Assembly: GCA_035555795.1 (NCBI GenBank)
Contig: DATMGE010000050.1
Coordinates: 1-64,000, forward strand
DNA: 64,000 bases
Direction of reading: 5' to 3'
From: RCIO01 sp035555795
GTDB taxonomy: Bacteria; Pseudomonadota; Alphaproteobacteria; Rhizobiales; Rhizobiaceae
Made by a program: the position numbers and the translations under genes. This document shows, one piece after another, positions 1 to 9,389 of the stretch (position 1 is its first letter; the number at the start of each line of letters is the position of its first letter). The notes beneath the pieces were generated by a model. The model was not told the DNA's origin. It ran no database searches and worked only from the letters and a program-made list of their open reading frames with translations.

Positions 1-596
1 GCGCCTTCACGAAATACCGTATGGGCAATTACGACGACGCCATAACCATGGCGCAGCGCTATATGGAGCTTTATCCCTCCACGGACGACGCCGCCTATGC
101 GCAATACATCATCGGCCTCAGCTACTTCCGTCAGATACGGGACGTGACGCAGGACCAGGCTGATGCCCGGCGCACCATCGAAGCGATGAACGAGGTGGTG
201 ACGCGCTGGCCCGATTCCGAATATGTCGACGACGCCAAGGACAAGATCCGCTTCGCCCGCGACCAGATCGCTGGCAAGGAGATGCAGGTCGGCCGCTATT
301 ATCTGGAGCGCCGCCAGTATATCGCGGCGGTGAAGCGCTTCCGCGGCGTGGTCGAGAATTACAGCAATACGCGTCACATCGAGGAGGCGCTGGCGCGTCT
401 CGTCGAGAGCTATTACGCGATGGGCTTGGCCTCCGAGGCGCAGGCCGCCGCAGCGGTGCTGGGCCACAACTACCCCGAAAGCCAGTGGTACAAGGACAGT
501 TACGCGCTGCTCCAGACCGGCGGTCTCTCGCCGCGCGAGAACAGCGGCTCGTGGCTGTCGCGCATCGGCCTCGGCGGTGGCGGCCAGCGCAGCTGA
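1..596 (+). CDS. bamD: BamD, outer membrane protein assembly factor (5'-truncated by window edge)
   Basis: The window opens inside this gene; the reading frame runs from base 3, so the N-terminus with its signal peptide and lipobox is outside. The visible part, about 197 residues, is built of TPR-like helical pairs with the BamD pattern of Tyr/Ala-rich repeats (YPSTDDAAYAQYIIGLSYF, then VVENYSNTRHIEEALARLVE). BamD is an outer-membrane lipoprotein on the periplasmic face that works with BamA to fold beta-barrel proteins. It lies 12 bp upstream of recN on the same strand, the usual order in rhizobia, where lpxC precedes it. The Gly/Ser-rich C-terminal tail is typical. The family call is secure; the missing start is only the window edge. 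Confidence 0.93.
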   Translation, partial: AFTKYRMGNYDDAITMAQRYMELYPSTDDAAYAQYIIGLSYFRQIRDVTQDQADARRTIEAMNEVVTRWPDSEYVDDAKDKIRFARDQIAGKEMQVGRYYLERRQYIAAVKRFRGVVENYSNTRHIEEALARLVESYYAMGLASEAQAAAAVLGHNYPESQWYKDSYALLQTGGLSPRENSGSWLSRIGLGGGGQRS

Positions 597-608
597 CGTT
601 TTCCTGAG

Positions 609-2279
609 ATGCTGTCTCAGCTGTCGATCCGCGATATCGTCCTGATCGAGCGGCTCGATATCGATTTCAGTTCGGGTCTTTCCGTTCTCACCGGCGAGAC
701 CGGTGCAGGCAAATCGATTCTGCTCGACGCCCTTTCGCTCGCCATTGGCGGGCGTGGCGATGCCTCGCTGGTGCGCCACGGCGCGCCGCAGGGCCAGATC
801 ACGGCGGTGTTCGACGTTCCCGCCGCGCATCCCGTTCGCCAGCTCCTCACCGAAAACGCCATCGACGACGATGGCGACGTCATCCTTCGCCGCGTCCAGA
901 CAGCCGATGGCCGCAGCCGTGTCTTCGTCAACGACCAGCCTGCCAGCGTGGCGCTGATGCGGCAGGTCGGCCGCGCGCTGGTGGAAATCCACGGCCAGCA
1001 CGATGAGCGCGCGCTGGTGGATGCCGCAGCCCATCGCGACCTGCTCGACGCCTTCGGCGGTCATCTGCTGGAAGCAGCGGCGGTCGCCGAAGCCTGGAAA
1101 CGCTGGCGCGGCATCGAACAGGAGCTGGAACGGCATCGCGCGCGGGTGGCCGCCGCCGAGCGCGAAGCCGATTTTCTGCGCGCTTCGGTGGAAGAGCTCG
1201 CCAAGGCCGACCCGCAGCCCGGCGAGGAAACCGAACTGGCGGAACGCCGCGCGGCGATGATGCGCGCGGAGAAGACGGCAGGGGATATTTCGGAAGCGCA
1301 GGATGTGCTCGAGGGTCCGGCCTCGCCGCTGCCCGCGCTCTCCGGCCTGCTGCGGCGCTTGCAGCGCAAGGCGGCCGAGGCGCCCGGTCTGCTTGAGGAG
1401 ATCGTCAAGTCGCTCGACGATGCGCTGGTGGCGCTGGATAGTACTCAGGCGGCGGTGGAAGCAGCCATGCGGGCGGCCGATTTCGACCCGCGCGCGCTCG
1501 AAATGACCGAGGAGCGCCTGTTCGCGCTGCGTGCGCTGGCGCGCAAGCACAATGTGCAGGTCGACAACCTCGCCGAATTGCGCGACCGGATGGACGCCGA
1601 CCTTGCCGATCTCGATGCCGGCGCCGAGCAGCTGGCGGCGCTGGAGGCAGATGCGCTTTCGGCCCGCGCGGCCTACGACCAGGCTGCGGCCCATCTCTCC
1701 GATCTGCGCCGCACCGCTGCCGATTCGCTTGCCGGCGTGGTGATGGCCGAATTGCCGGCGCTCAAGCTCGAGCGGGCGCGCTTCATCGTGGAGATGAGCA
1801 ACTCGCCCGAGGATCGCGCGGTGAGCGGCATCGATCAGGTCGAGTTCTGGGTGCAGACAAATCCGGGAACGCGGCCCGGCCCGATGATGAAAGTCGCCTC
1901 CGGCGGCGAGCTTTCGCGCTTCCTGCTTGCGCTCAAGGTGGCGCTTGCCGATCGGGGCTCCGCGCCGACGCTGGTCTTCGACGAGATCGATACCGGGGTC
2001 GGGGGCGCGGTGGCCGATGCGATCGGCCAGCGGCTGGCGCGCCTGTCGCGCAAGATCCAGGTCCTTTCCGTCACCCATGCGCCGCAGGTCGCCGCCCGCG
2101 CCGACACGCATTACCTCATCGCCAAGTCAGGCGGCACGGAGCGCGTAGCGACCGGCGTGACCGTCATGGGCCGCGATGCGCGCAAGGAGGAGATCGCGCG
2201 CATGCTGGCCGGCGCGACCGTAACCGCCGAAGCCCGTGCCGCCGCCGAGCGCCTGCTGAGCGAGAACGGTGCCGGTTGA
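609..2279 (+). CDS. recN: DNA repair protein RecN
   Basis: A 556-aa SMC-like ATPase that acts in repair of double-strand breaks by recombination in the cytoplasm. Walker A (GETGAGKS) lies at residues 29-36. The ABC signature SGGELSR is near residue 430, followed by Walker B with the glutamate (LVFDEIDTG) near 456 and the H-loop region VTHAPQVAARAD. The middle 150-370 region is Glu/Ala/Arg-rich coiled coil. Length matches the family. The start is the ATG 12 bp after bamD. The gene forms a probable transcription unit with bamD, and ligA follows 81 bp later. No SOS box is visible directly upstream, since the gap to bamD is too short, so control probably comes from further upstream. Confidence 0.96.
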   Translation: MLSQLSIRDIVLIERLDIDFSSGLSVLTGETGAGKSILLDALSLAIGGRGDASLVRHGAPQGQITAVFDVPAAHPVRQLLTENAIDDDGDVILRRVQTADGRSRVFVNDQPASVALMRQVGRALVEIHGQHDERALVDAAAHRDLLDAFGGHLLEAAAVAEAWKRWRGIEQELERHRARVAAAEREADFLRASVEELAKADPQPGEETELAERRAAMMRAEKTAGDISEAQDVLEGPASPLPALSGLLRRLQRKAAEAPGLLEEIVKSLDDALVALDSTQAAVEAAMRAADFDPRALEMTEERLFALRALARKHNVQVDNLAELRDRMDADLADLDAGAEQLAALEADALSARAAYDQAAAHLSDLRRTAADSLAGVVMAELPALKLERARFIVEMSNSPEDRAVSGIDQVEFWVQTNPGTRPGPMMKVASGGELSRFLLALKVALADRGSAPTLVFDEIDTGVGGAVADAIGQRLARLSRKIQVLSVTHAPQVAARADTHYLIAKSGGTERVATGVTVMGRDARKEEIARMLAGATVTAEARAAAERLLSENGAG

Positions 2280-2360
2280 CCCGGCCAGACGGCGAAACCG
2301 CTGCGGACTTTTTCCGAAATTGCTTTAGTTTAGCGCAATAATCGCAGTCGGAATCGTGCC

Positions 2361-4532
2361 ATGAGCATAACAGACAAGCCCGTCACGGACCTGACGCAGG
2401 CCGAAGCCGCCGAGGAACTTGCGCGCCTCGCGGTGGAGATCGCCGAGCACGACCGGCGCTATCACGCCGAGGACGCGCCGACGATCTCGGACGCCGAATA
2501 TGATGCGCTGCGGCTGCGCAATGCCGATATAGAGGCGCGGTTTCCCGAGCTCATCCGGGCCGATTCGCCGTCATCCGCCGTCGGCGCGGCACCTTCGGGT
2601 ACGTTCAGCACCGTGCGTCATGCCCGCCTGATGCTGTCGCTCGACAATGTCTTCTCGGATGAAGACGTGGTCGATTTCGTCGCCTCGGTGCGCCGCTTCC
2701 TGTCGCTGAAGACGGAGGACGAACTCGTCTTCACCGCCGAACCGAAGATCGACGGTCTCTCAATGTCGCTCCGCTACGAGAAGGGCCGGCTGGTCACGGC
2801 GGCGACGCGCGGCGACGGCTCGACGGGCGAAAACGTCACCGCCAATATCCGCACCATCGATGAAGTTCCGCAGCAATTGCCGGAGGATGTGCCGGAGGTG
2901 CTGGAGGTGCGCGGCGAGGTCTATATGCGCCGCGACGATTTTCTCGACCTGCAGAAGCGCATGGCCGAGAGCGGCCAGACTTTCGCCAATCCGCGCAATT
3001 CCGCCGCTGGCTCGCTGCGCCAGAAGGACCCGGAAATCACCCGCAGCCGGCCGCTCAAATTCTTCGCTTATGCGTGGGGGGAAACGAGCGCGCCCTTTTC
3101 CGACACGCAATACGGCGCGGTGAAAAAGCTCGGCGAATGGGGCTTCGTCACCAATCCGCTGATGGCGCGCTGCGCCTCGCTGGAGGAGATGCTGGCCCGC
3201 TACCGCGCCATCGAGGCGCAGCGGGCGGAATTGCCCTATGACATTGATGGCGTCGTCTACAAGGTCGACCGGCTCGACCTTCAGGAGCGCCTCGGCTTCC
3301 GCTCGCGCAGCCCGCGCTGGGCGACGGCACACAAGTTCCCCGCCGAAAAGGCGACGACCGTGCTGCGGGCCATCGATATCCAGGTCGGCCGCACCGGCGC
3401 GCTGACCCCCGTCGCGCGGCTGGAGCCGGTGACCGTCGGCGGTGTGGTGGTGACCAATGCCACGCTGCACAATGAGGATTATATCAAGGGCATCGGCAAT
3501 GGCGGCCAGCCGATCCGCGCGGAAGGCCATGATATCCGCGTCGGCGACACCGTCATCATCCAGCGCGCCGGCGACGTGATCCCGCAGATCCTCGATATCG
3601 TGCCGGAGAAGCCGCGCGGGGCGGAGGCCTATGTGTTTCCCGATCGCTGCCCCGTCTGCGACAGCCATGCGGTGCGCGAGGAAGGCGAAGCTGTGCGCCG
3701 CTGCACGGGCGGCCTCGTCTGTCCGGCGCAGGCGGTAGAGCGCATCCGCCATTTCGTGTCGCGCAACGCCATGGATATCGAGGGACTGGGCGAGAAGCAG
3801 ATCGAATTCTTCTTCAATGCCGACAAGGCCGCCCTGCAGATCAAGGCGCCGGCCGATATCTTCACCCTGCGCCGCCGGCAGGAGGAACTGCCGGCAACGC
3901 TGGAAGGTTCGCTGGAGAAGCTGGAAAAGATCGACGGCTTCGGCGCGGTGTCGGTGAAGAAGCTCTTCGCCGCGATCGAGGAGCGGCGCAAGGTCCCGTT
4001 CTCGCGCTTCCTTTTCGGGCTCGGAATACGTCACATCGGCGAAACCAATGCCAAGCGCCTCGCCCGCCACTTCCTCACCTTCGAGGCGTTGCAGAAGGTG
4101 ACCGAAGCGGCCCGCCCGCCTGAAGGCAAGGGCGATCCCGGAAATGCCGAATGGCAGGAACTGGTGGGGGTCGGCGGCATCGGCGCGGTGGTGGCCGAGG
4201 CGCTGGTCGAGTTCTTCGCCGAGCCGCACAATCGCGAGGCCGTGACTGCTCTCCTGAAGGAGGTAACGCCGCTGGAGGAAGAGCAGGTCGGGCAGGTCTC
4301 ATCGCCCGTGGCCGGCAAGACGGTGGTGTTCACCGGCGCGCTGGAGCGCATGTCGCGCGACGAGGCCAAGGCCATGGCCGAACGTTTCGGCGCGAAGACC
4401 GCCGGCTCCGTTTCGAAGAAGACCGACCTCGTGGTTGCCGGTCCCGGCGCAGGATCGAAACTCAAACAGGCGACCGACCTCGGTATCGAGGTGATCGACG
4501 AGGACGCCTGGTTCACGTTGGTAGGGCAGTAG
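2361..4532 (+). CDS. ligA: NAD-dependent DNA ligase LigA
   Basis: A 723-aa ligase that seals nicks during replication and repair using NAD+. The Ia domain with a YHAEDAPTISDAEYD motif lies near residue 35. The adenylation site KIDG has its catalytic lysine at residue 129. An OB fold with the ALTPVARLEPV region follows, then a four-cysteine zinc finger (CPVC ... C ... C, about 430-460), helix-hairpin-helix repeats and a C-terminal BRCT domain (about 645-723). All diagnostic parts are present and length is normal for alphaproteobacteria. It follows recN after 81 bp, the conserved rhizobial order. Confidence 0.97.
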   Translation: MSITDKPVTDLTQAEAAEELARLAVEIAEHDRRYHAEDAPTISDAEYDALRLRNADIEARFPELIRADSPSSAVGAAPSGTFSTVRHARLMLSLDNVFSDEDVVDFVASVRRFLSLKTEDELVFTAEPKIDGLSMSLRYEKGRLVTAATRGDGSTGENVTANIRTIDEVPQQLPEDVPEVLEVRGEVYMRRDDFLDLQKRMAESGQTFANPRNSAAGSLRQKDPEITRSRPLKFFAYAWGETSAPFSDTQYGAVKKLGEWGFVTNPLMARCASLEEMLARYRAIEAQRAELPYDIDGVVYKVDRLDLQERLGFRSRSPRWATAHKFPAEKATTVLRAIDIQVGRTGALTPVARLEPVTVGGVVVTNATLHNEDYIKGIGNGGQPIRAEGHDIRVGDTVIIQRAGDVIPQILDIVPEKPRGAEAYVFPDRCPVCDSHAVREEGEAVRRCTGGLVCPAQAVERIRHFVSRNAMDIEGLGEKQIEFFFNADKAALQIKAPADIFTLRRRQEELPATLEGSLEKLEKIDGFGAVSVKKLFAAIEERRKVPFSRFLFGLGIRHIGETNAKRLARHFLTFEALQKVTEAARPPEGKGDPGNAEWQELVGVGGIGAVVAEALVEFFAEPHNREAVTALLKEVTPLEEEQVGQVSSPVAGKTVVFTGALERMSRDEAKAMAERFGAKTAGSVSKKTDLVVAGPGAGSKLKQATDLGIEVIDEDAWFTLVGQ

Positions 4533-4577
4533 CCGGAGGCGATACGCGCATGCGCACCGCCTCCGTGAAGATCGATA

Positions 4578-6107
4578 TCAACGCGCCGGCATGCCGCAGC
4601 TGAAGTTCGCCGCGTCATTGGTGTCGCCGCTGCCGCTATAGACCGCAACCTGAGGGTAGGGGCAGAGCGGGCGCGACATGCCGGTCTTGGCATTTTTCGC
4701 GGCGATCTGGTCCGGCGCTTCGCCCTTCTCGACCCAGTCCTCCAGCGACGTCAGCACATCGAACGTATTGGGCCCGATCCCGCCCCGGCAGTGGTCCATT
4801 CCGGGCGCGAGGAAAAGTCGGGCGCTTTTTCGCAGCTCGGCGCCACTATCCGTCCAGCCCAGCGAGGCGTTGGCGCCGAGCGTCTGTTCGACCTGATTGT
4901 AATAGTCGATCGTCGCATGGGCCGAGATCGTTGGGTCGTTCCAGCCATGGTAGAGGATCATCTTGCCGCCGCGCTTCACGAAGGCGCTGATGTCGGGATT
5001 CTCCGCATTGCCTTCCCGGCTCACGATCGCGTCGTTCCACTTGCCGAGATCGCGATCCAGATCGAAGCGCATCGGTTCGATGGCCGGATCGTGATGCACC
5101 ATCAGGCGATACATGATCTGGCCGCGGCCGTTGGGATTGTAAGCCTTCAGGGAATTTCCCCAGCCGGCATCGCTGCCGCGCGGCTGGCCGGGATAATATT
5201 GCGATCCGTCGGCCAGCTTCACGCCGTCATAGATCATTCCGATGGCCTTCACCTCCGGCGGGGTCAGGCATTGCGTCGTATCCGCGCCATCGCAGGCGAG
5301 TTCGGACGGGTCCCATTTGCACTGCTCGGGATTGCCAATGATGCCGTCCTTGACGCCATCGGCTTCGTCGCAGGCTTCCGTCACGGCCTTTGTCACCAAT
5401 GGCATCTTTCCGGCCGGCATCGACATGTCTGAGCCTTCGCCCCAGAGCAGGTTGTCGCGGACGATCGACCGCGCCTGGACCCGGTTCGAATAGACCGGCG
5501 CACCGGCGACGATGCCGTCATAGCTTTCAGGGAAACGCTGTGCGTGGACGAACCCCTGGCGGCCGCCGGTCGAGCAGCCGAGCCAGTAGGAACGGTCAGG
5601 CTTTCGCCCGCCATAGTGCTCGGCGGCCTGTTTGCCCACCACGGTCATCAGGTGGAAGGAGCGCCAGGCATAATCGCGCACCGCGTCCTCGTTCGGCAGG
5701 CCGGGCCCGTAGATCGGCCATTCGTCGTCATTGGCGCTGTGGCCGATATCGGTCTGGGCCGAGGCGTAGCCACGCTTCAGCGGGTCGGAGAAATTCTCCG
5801 CCCTGATCTGCCCGCCAAAGCCGCCGCCGCCGATCCCGAGGAACTTTCCATTCCACTCATTGGGAAGCCGGAACTCCACCCCGATGCGCGAGCCGGGCGT
5901 CGGCTGGATCGCGCCGGTGACGCGGCAATGTTCCGGCACGCCATCCTTTTCCGGAATGAGGGTGGCGCTTGTGACGAGCGTGTCGGTAAAAAGCCCCGGT
6001 TCGTTGAGGCTGCCGCATTCGACCGCCGGCTCCGCCCATGCCGTGGCCATCAAGGCCAGAAAGACGCCCGCTGTCAGGCAGGGCGCGACGATGTGTTTTT
6101 TCCGCAT
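4578..6107 (-). CDS. Tannase/feruloyl esterase family alpha/beta hydrolase, secreted
   Basis: A 509-aa protein with a clear signal peptide (basic MRKKH, hydrophobic core, cleavage near ATAWA-EP), so it is exported. The nucleophile elbow is GCSTGGRQG, and the later GWNDPTISAH and MDHCRGG segments carry the likely acid and histidine of the triad. Paired cysteines around the active site fit the tannase family, whose members hydrolyse esters of gallic or ferulic acid or related aromatic esters. The true substrate cannot be read from sequence. The gene is divergent from azlC and convergent with ligA. A palindromic ATGCA-box cluster lies 76-121 bp upstream of its start and may control it. Confidence 0.88.
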   Translation of the reverse strand: MRKKHIVAPCLTAGVFLALMATAWAEPAVECGSLNEPGLFTDTLVTSATLIPEKDGVPEHCRVTGAIQPTPGSRIGVEFRLPNEWNGKFLGIGGGGFGGQIRAENFSDPLKRGYASAQTDIGHSANDDEWPIYGPGLPNEDAVRDYAWRSFHLMTVVGKQAAEHYGGRKPDRSYWLGCSTGGRQGFVHAQRFPESYDGIVAGAPVYSNRVQARSIVRDNLLWGEGSDMSMPAGKMPLVTKAVTEACDEADGVKDGIIGNPEQCKWDPSELACDGADTTQCLTPPEVKAIGMIYDGVKLADGSQYYPGQPRGSDAGWGNSLKAYNPNGRGQIMYRLMVHHDPAIEPMRFDLDRDLGKWNDAIVSREGNAENPDISAFVKRGGKMILYHGWNDPTISAHATIDYYNQVEQTLGANASLGWTDSGAELRKSARLFLAPGMDHCRGGIGPNTFDVLTSLEDWVEKGEAPDQIAAKNAKTGMSRPLCPYPQVAVYSGSGDTNDAANFSCGMPAR

Positions 6108-6182
6108 CTGGATCAGTTCCTCCGCAATGATGTCAGCACCGAAGCTCCTCCCCCGGTGCGACCCCAGTATATGGCGATGTTA

Positions 6183-6228
6183 CATGCAATCAATGATACC
6201 TAGCATGCACACCCCTCTGGATTGCATG
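6183..6228. promoter_or_regulatory. Palindromic ATGCA-box cluster in a divergent promoter region
   Basis: Two perfect 9-bp inverted arms, CATGCAATC at 6183-6191 and GATTGCATG at 6220-6228, flank a central self-complementary GCATGC at 6203-6208. The cluster sits in the 204-bp gap between the tannase-like gene and azlC. This is an operator-like arrangement for a dimeric or tetrameric regulator, but no regulator gene is adjacent, so its owner is unknown. Confidence 0.4.
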
Positions 6229-6311
6229 CATGGATTGGTGGACCAAGCGAAACGGCGTGACAGGGCAGGGGAGCTGACCTAGATCACGGCCTGTTCATCC
6301 AAGAGAATCGC

Positions 6312-7031
6312 ATGTCCGACCACGTGAAGACCGAGTTCTGGCAGGGATTTCGCCACGGCCTGCCCGTCGCCGTGACCGCGCTGCCATTCGCCGTGCTTTT
6401 CGGCACGCTGGCGGTGGAGAACGGCCTCAGCGTGGGCGAAGCCGTGCTGATGAGCGCCGTGGTCTTCGCCGGCGCCAGCCAGATGGTCGGCATCGAACTG
6501 TTCGGCCAGCATATCGCGCCATGGATGATCGTCTTCTCGATCTTCGCGGTGAACTTCCGCCATGTGCTCTATTCGGCGGCGGTCGGGCGGCACACGCGCC
6601 ACTGGACCTTGTGGCAGAAGGCGGTCGGCTTTTTCTTCCTCGTCGATCCGCAATATGCCGAGACGGAGCGCAAGGCCGCCTCCGGCGCCCGCGTCGGCTT
6701 CGTCTGGTATCTCGGAGTGGCAATTCCGCTCTACATTCTGTGGGTGGCCTGCGGCTGGCTGGGCGCGGAGTTCGGGCGGCTGATCCCGGACACCTATGCG
6801 CTGGGGCTCGATTATCTGCTGCCCATCTATTTTCTCGGCATGGTGCTGGATTTCCGCAAGCGGCCGCTCTGGACGCCAGTGGTGCTGACCAGCGGCGTCG
6901 CGTCCAGCATCGCCTATGCCTATGTCGGCTCGCCCTGGCATGTGTCGATCGGCGCGGCCGCTGGTATCCTGCTTGCAGCCATGCTCGCGCCCGCTGGTGC
7001 GAAGCCGGCCGCCGCGAGGGAGGAGGCGTGA
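6312..7031 (+). CDS. azlC: AzlC family branched-chain amino acid exporter, large subunit
   Basis: A 239-aa inner-membrane protein with the AzlC pattern: an N-terminal FWQGFRHGLPVAVTALPFAVLF-type helix, a FAGASQMVG loop, the FAVNFRHVLYSA motif, FFLVDPQYAE and further hydrophobic helices. AzlC works with the small subunit AzlD to export branched-chain amino acids or related compounds. The stop codon overlaps the azlD start by one base (TGATG), so the two are translationally coupled. Substrate range in this strain is unknown. The start is the ATG 203 bp from the divergent tannase gene. Confidence 0.92.
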   Translation: MSDHVKTEFWQGFRHGLPVAVTALPFAVLFGTLAVENGLSVGEAVLMSAVVFAGASQMVGIELFGQHIAPWMIVFSIFAVNFRHVLYSAAVGRHTRHWTLWQKAVGFFFLVDPQYAETERKAASGARVGFVWYLGVAIPLYILWVACGWLGAEFGRLIPDTYALGLDYLLPIYFLGMVLDFRKRPLWTPVVLTSGVASSIAYAYVGSPWHVSIGAAAGILLAAMLAPAGAKPAAAREEA

Positions 7032-7327
7032 TGAACGAGACCGTGCTAATCATCCTGGCCGGCGCCGTCCTGACCTATCTCACCCGCATCGGCGGCGATA
7101 TCGTCCTCTCCCGCTTCGACAACATCCATCCGCGTGTCGAGGCGGGGTTGAACGCCGTGCCGGCCGCCGTGCTGACGACGCTTGTCGCCCCGGCCATCAT
7201 GAATGGCGGCGTGCCGGAGCTTGCCGCGATGTTCGTCGCCGGCCTCGTTTCGCTGCGCGCCGGGCTGATGACGATGTTCTCGGCCGGCGCGGCGGTGCTG
7301 ATTGCGCTGCGCTATCTGCTGGGTTAG
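7031..7327 (+). CDS. azlD: AzlD family transporter subunit
   Basis: A 98-aa integral membrane protein of AzlD type: an N-terminal helix (VLIILAGAVLTYLTRI) and the conserved RVEAGLNAVPAAVLTTL region, followed by two more hydrophobic stretches. It is the obligate small partner of AzlC in export of branched-chain amino acids. It begins one base inside the azlC stop codon, which fixes the start and indicates coupled translation. It converges on the aminopeptidase gene, with only three bases between the two stop codons and no obvious hairpin terminator. Confidence 0.92.
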   Translation: MNETVLIILAGAVLTYLTRIGGDIVLSRFDNIHPRVEAGLNAVPAAVLTTLVAPAIMNGGVPELAAMFVAGLVSLRAGLMTMFSAGAAVLIALRYLLG

Positions 7328-7330
7328 CGC

Positions 7331-9151
7331 CTAGGCAAGCGGTGCCGTGGCGGCTTCGAGCCAGGCCCGTACCTCGCCGTCGACCATCGGGCCGATCTCG
7401 GCCAGCACGCGCACGTGGTACGCGTCGAGCCAGTCGCGTTCCTCGGTTGTCAGCAGGTCAGCCGCGATGAGCCGCCGGTCGAAGGGAGCCAGCGTCAGCG
7501 TCTCGAAGCCGTGCATGGGAATGTCGCCGCCGGGCAGCGGTTCGGCCGGGGTCACCACGATGAGGTTCTCCAGCCGGATGCCGTAGGCGCCTTCCTTGTA
7601 ATAGCCCGGCTCGTTGGAAACGATCATGCCCGGCAGCAGCTTTTCCGCACCGGTCTTTGCGATGCGCTGCGGGCCTTCGTGGACCGACAGATAGGCGCCG
7701 ACGCCGTGGCCGGTGCCATGGGCATAGTCGAGACCGGCTTTCCACATCGCCATGCGCGCGACCGGGTCGATGTCCTGCCCACGCGTGCCGGCCGGAAAGC
7801 GCATCATGGAAATGCCGATCATGCCCTTGAGCACCAGCGTATAATGCCGCCGCATTTCCCCGGTCGGATCGCCGATCGCGACGGTGCGCGTGATGTCGGT
7901 CGTGCCGTCCTGATACTGGCCGCCGGAATCGACCAGATAGAGCTCGCCTGCCGCCAGCTTGCGGTTGGTGGGCACCGTCACCCGATAGTGGATGATCGCG
8001 CCATTCGGACCGGCGCCGGAAATCGTGTCGAACGAAATGTCGCGCAGCTTCATCTGCGTTTCATCTCCGACGCGCCGGCGAAAACCCTCCAGCGCCACCG
8101 CGACCGAAATCTCGTCTTCCTTACCGGCGGGGCGGCTCTGGAGCCAATGGAGGAAGCGCGTCACGGCAGCGCCGTCGCGCCGGTGTGCCGCCCGGGCGCC
8201 TTCCAGTTCCGCAGTGTTCTTTACCGCGCGCGGCAGGCGTGCGGGATCGGCCATCTCGACCACCGTGCCGCCGGCATCGGCTACCAGCATCCGCAGCCTT
8301 TCGGCCGCCAGCGACGGATCGAGGGCGACGCGCAGGCCGTCGCGTTCAAGCGCTGGCGCCAGCTCGGCGGGCTCCGCCAGCGTGCAGAGCTGGGTCAGAT
8401 AGGCCTTGGCCTCGATGTCGAGCTTGCGGCTGTCGATGAAGAGCCTGTGCTCGCCATCGGCGGCGATGACAGCGAAGGCAAGCGCCAGCGGCGTATGGGC
8501 GACGTCCGAGCCGCGGATGTTGAACGCCCAGGCGACGGAGGAGGGGTCTGTCAGCACGGCGCAATCCGCGCCCTTGGCGCGGACCGCTTCGGCGAGGCGG
8601 GAAAGCTTGTCCCGCGCCAGTTCGCCCGCCAGTTGGAAGGGCTGGATCGCGACCTTGGCGAACGGCGGCGCTGGCTGGTCGCTCCAGATCGCGTCGACGG
8701 GGTTTTCCGCCAATGCCACGAGTTCCGCGCCACGCTCCTCAAGCGCGGAGCGCAAAGCCCGCGCCTCGGCGATCGTGTGCAGCCAGGGGTCGAAACCGAT
8801 GCGTTGGCCAGCGGCGGCGTTCGATGCGAGCCACTTCGCGGGAGGTGTCTCCACCAGGCTCTCCACCTCGAAGGTGGCCAGATCGACCTGCGCGCGCACC
8901 TGCAGCGTGTAGCGGCCATCGACGAAGATATGGGCGCTGTTGGCCAGAATGAGCGCCGCTCCGGCCGAGCCGGTGAAGCCTGTCAGCCATTGCAGACGCT
9001 CGGCGCGCGGCGCGACATATTCACCCTGATGCTCATCGGCGCGGGGCACGAGCACGCCGTCCAGCTTGCGAGCGGCCATCCATTCGCGCAGCGAAGCCGC
9101 GCGGGTGATGCCCTGACCGGGATCGGTGACTGCGTCGAAACTCTGGAACAT
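7331..9151 (-). CDS. Xaa-Pro aminopeptidase (M24B, aminopeptidase P family)
   Basis: A 606-aa cytosolic metallopeptidase that removes N-terminal residues ahead of proline. It has two creatinase-like N-terminal domains and a C-terminal pita-bread fold. Visible metal-site segments are YLVDSGGQYQDGTTDITRT (two aspartates), GTGHGVGAYLSVHEGPQ (histidine), VSNEPGYY (glutamate) and GIRLENL (glutamate). The length fits the long, eukaryote-like subgroup. An in-frame start 50 codons upstream (9301) exists but the extra residues are low-complexity and not family-like, so I chose the ATG at 9151 that begins MFQSFDAV. It is divergent from the 50-aa gene at 9390. Confidence 0.93.
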   Translation of the reverse strand: MFQSFDAVTDPGQGITRAASLREWMAARKLDGVLVPRADEHQGEYVAPRAERLQWLTGFTGSAGAALILANSAHIFVDGRYTLQVRAQVDLATFEVESLVETPPAKWLASNAAAGQRIGFDPWLHTIAEARALRSALEERGAELVALAENPVDAIWSDQPAPPFAKVAIQPFQLAGELARDKLSRLAEAVRAKGADCAVLTDPSSVAWAFNIRGSDVAHTPLALAFAVIAADGEHRLFIDSRKLDIEAKAYLTQLCTLAEPAELAPALERDGLRVALDPSLAAERLRMLVADAGGTVVEMADPARLPRAVKNTAELEGARAAHRRDGAAVTRFLHWLQSRPAGKEDEISVAVALEGFRRRVGDETQMKLRDISFDTISGAGPNGAIIHYRVTVPTNRKLAAGELYLVDSGGQYQDGTTDITRTVAIGDPTGEMRRHYTLVLKGMIGISMMRFPAGTRGQDIDPVARMAMWKAGLDYAHGTGHGVGAYLSVHEGPQRIAKTGAEKLLPGMIVSNEPGYYKEGAYGIRLENLIVVTPAEPLPGGDIPMHGFETLTLAPFDRRLIAADLLTTEERDWLDAYHVRVLAEIGPMVDGEVRAWLEAATAPLA

Positions 9152-9248
9152 CGATATGCCTGCAAGAAATTGACCGGCGCAGAAGTTAGGCGATGAGCCG
9201 CGCGCGGGCAATCCGGCGCTGGCGTCAGCAAATGTATGAGGACTGTTT

Positions 9249-9290
9249 TGGTGCGACGCACCATTTTTTATTCGCACATGCAAAAATGCA
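9249..9290. promoter_or_regulatory. TGC-rich palindromes in divergent promoter region
   Basis: A perfect 15-bp palindrome with 7-bp arms (TGGTGCG-A-CGCACCA, 9249-9263) is followed by six T residues and then TGCA-AAAA-TGCA at 9279-9290. It lies between the aminopeptidase P gene and the 50-aa gene at 9390. The first arm centre leaves too small a loop for a full RNA hairpin, which favours a DNA operator. TGC-type palindromes are known for PhaR-like regulators in alphaproteobacteria, but assignment here is guesswork. Confidence 0.35.
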
Positions 9291-9389
9291 AGGCCTGCCA
9301 TGCACTTGCGGCACTGGTTTAACCGACCGGGAGCACCTATCTCATGAAGCGTGGAGGACAGGTTGTCCCAAAGGTATCAGGAGATGAAA

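Noticed and set aside
2760..4229. A 489-codon open frame antisense to ligA
   Set aside because: Long antisense frames are expected at this GC content; the residue pattern mirrors ligA codon use and has no domain.
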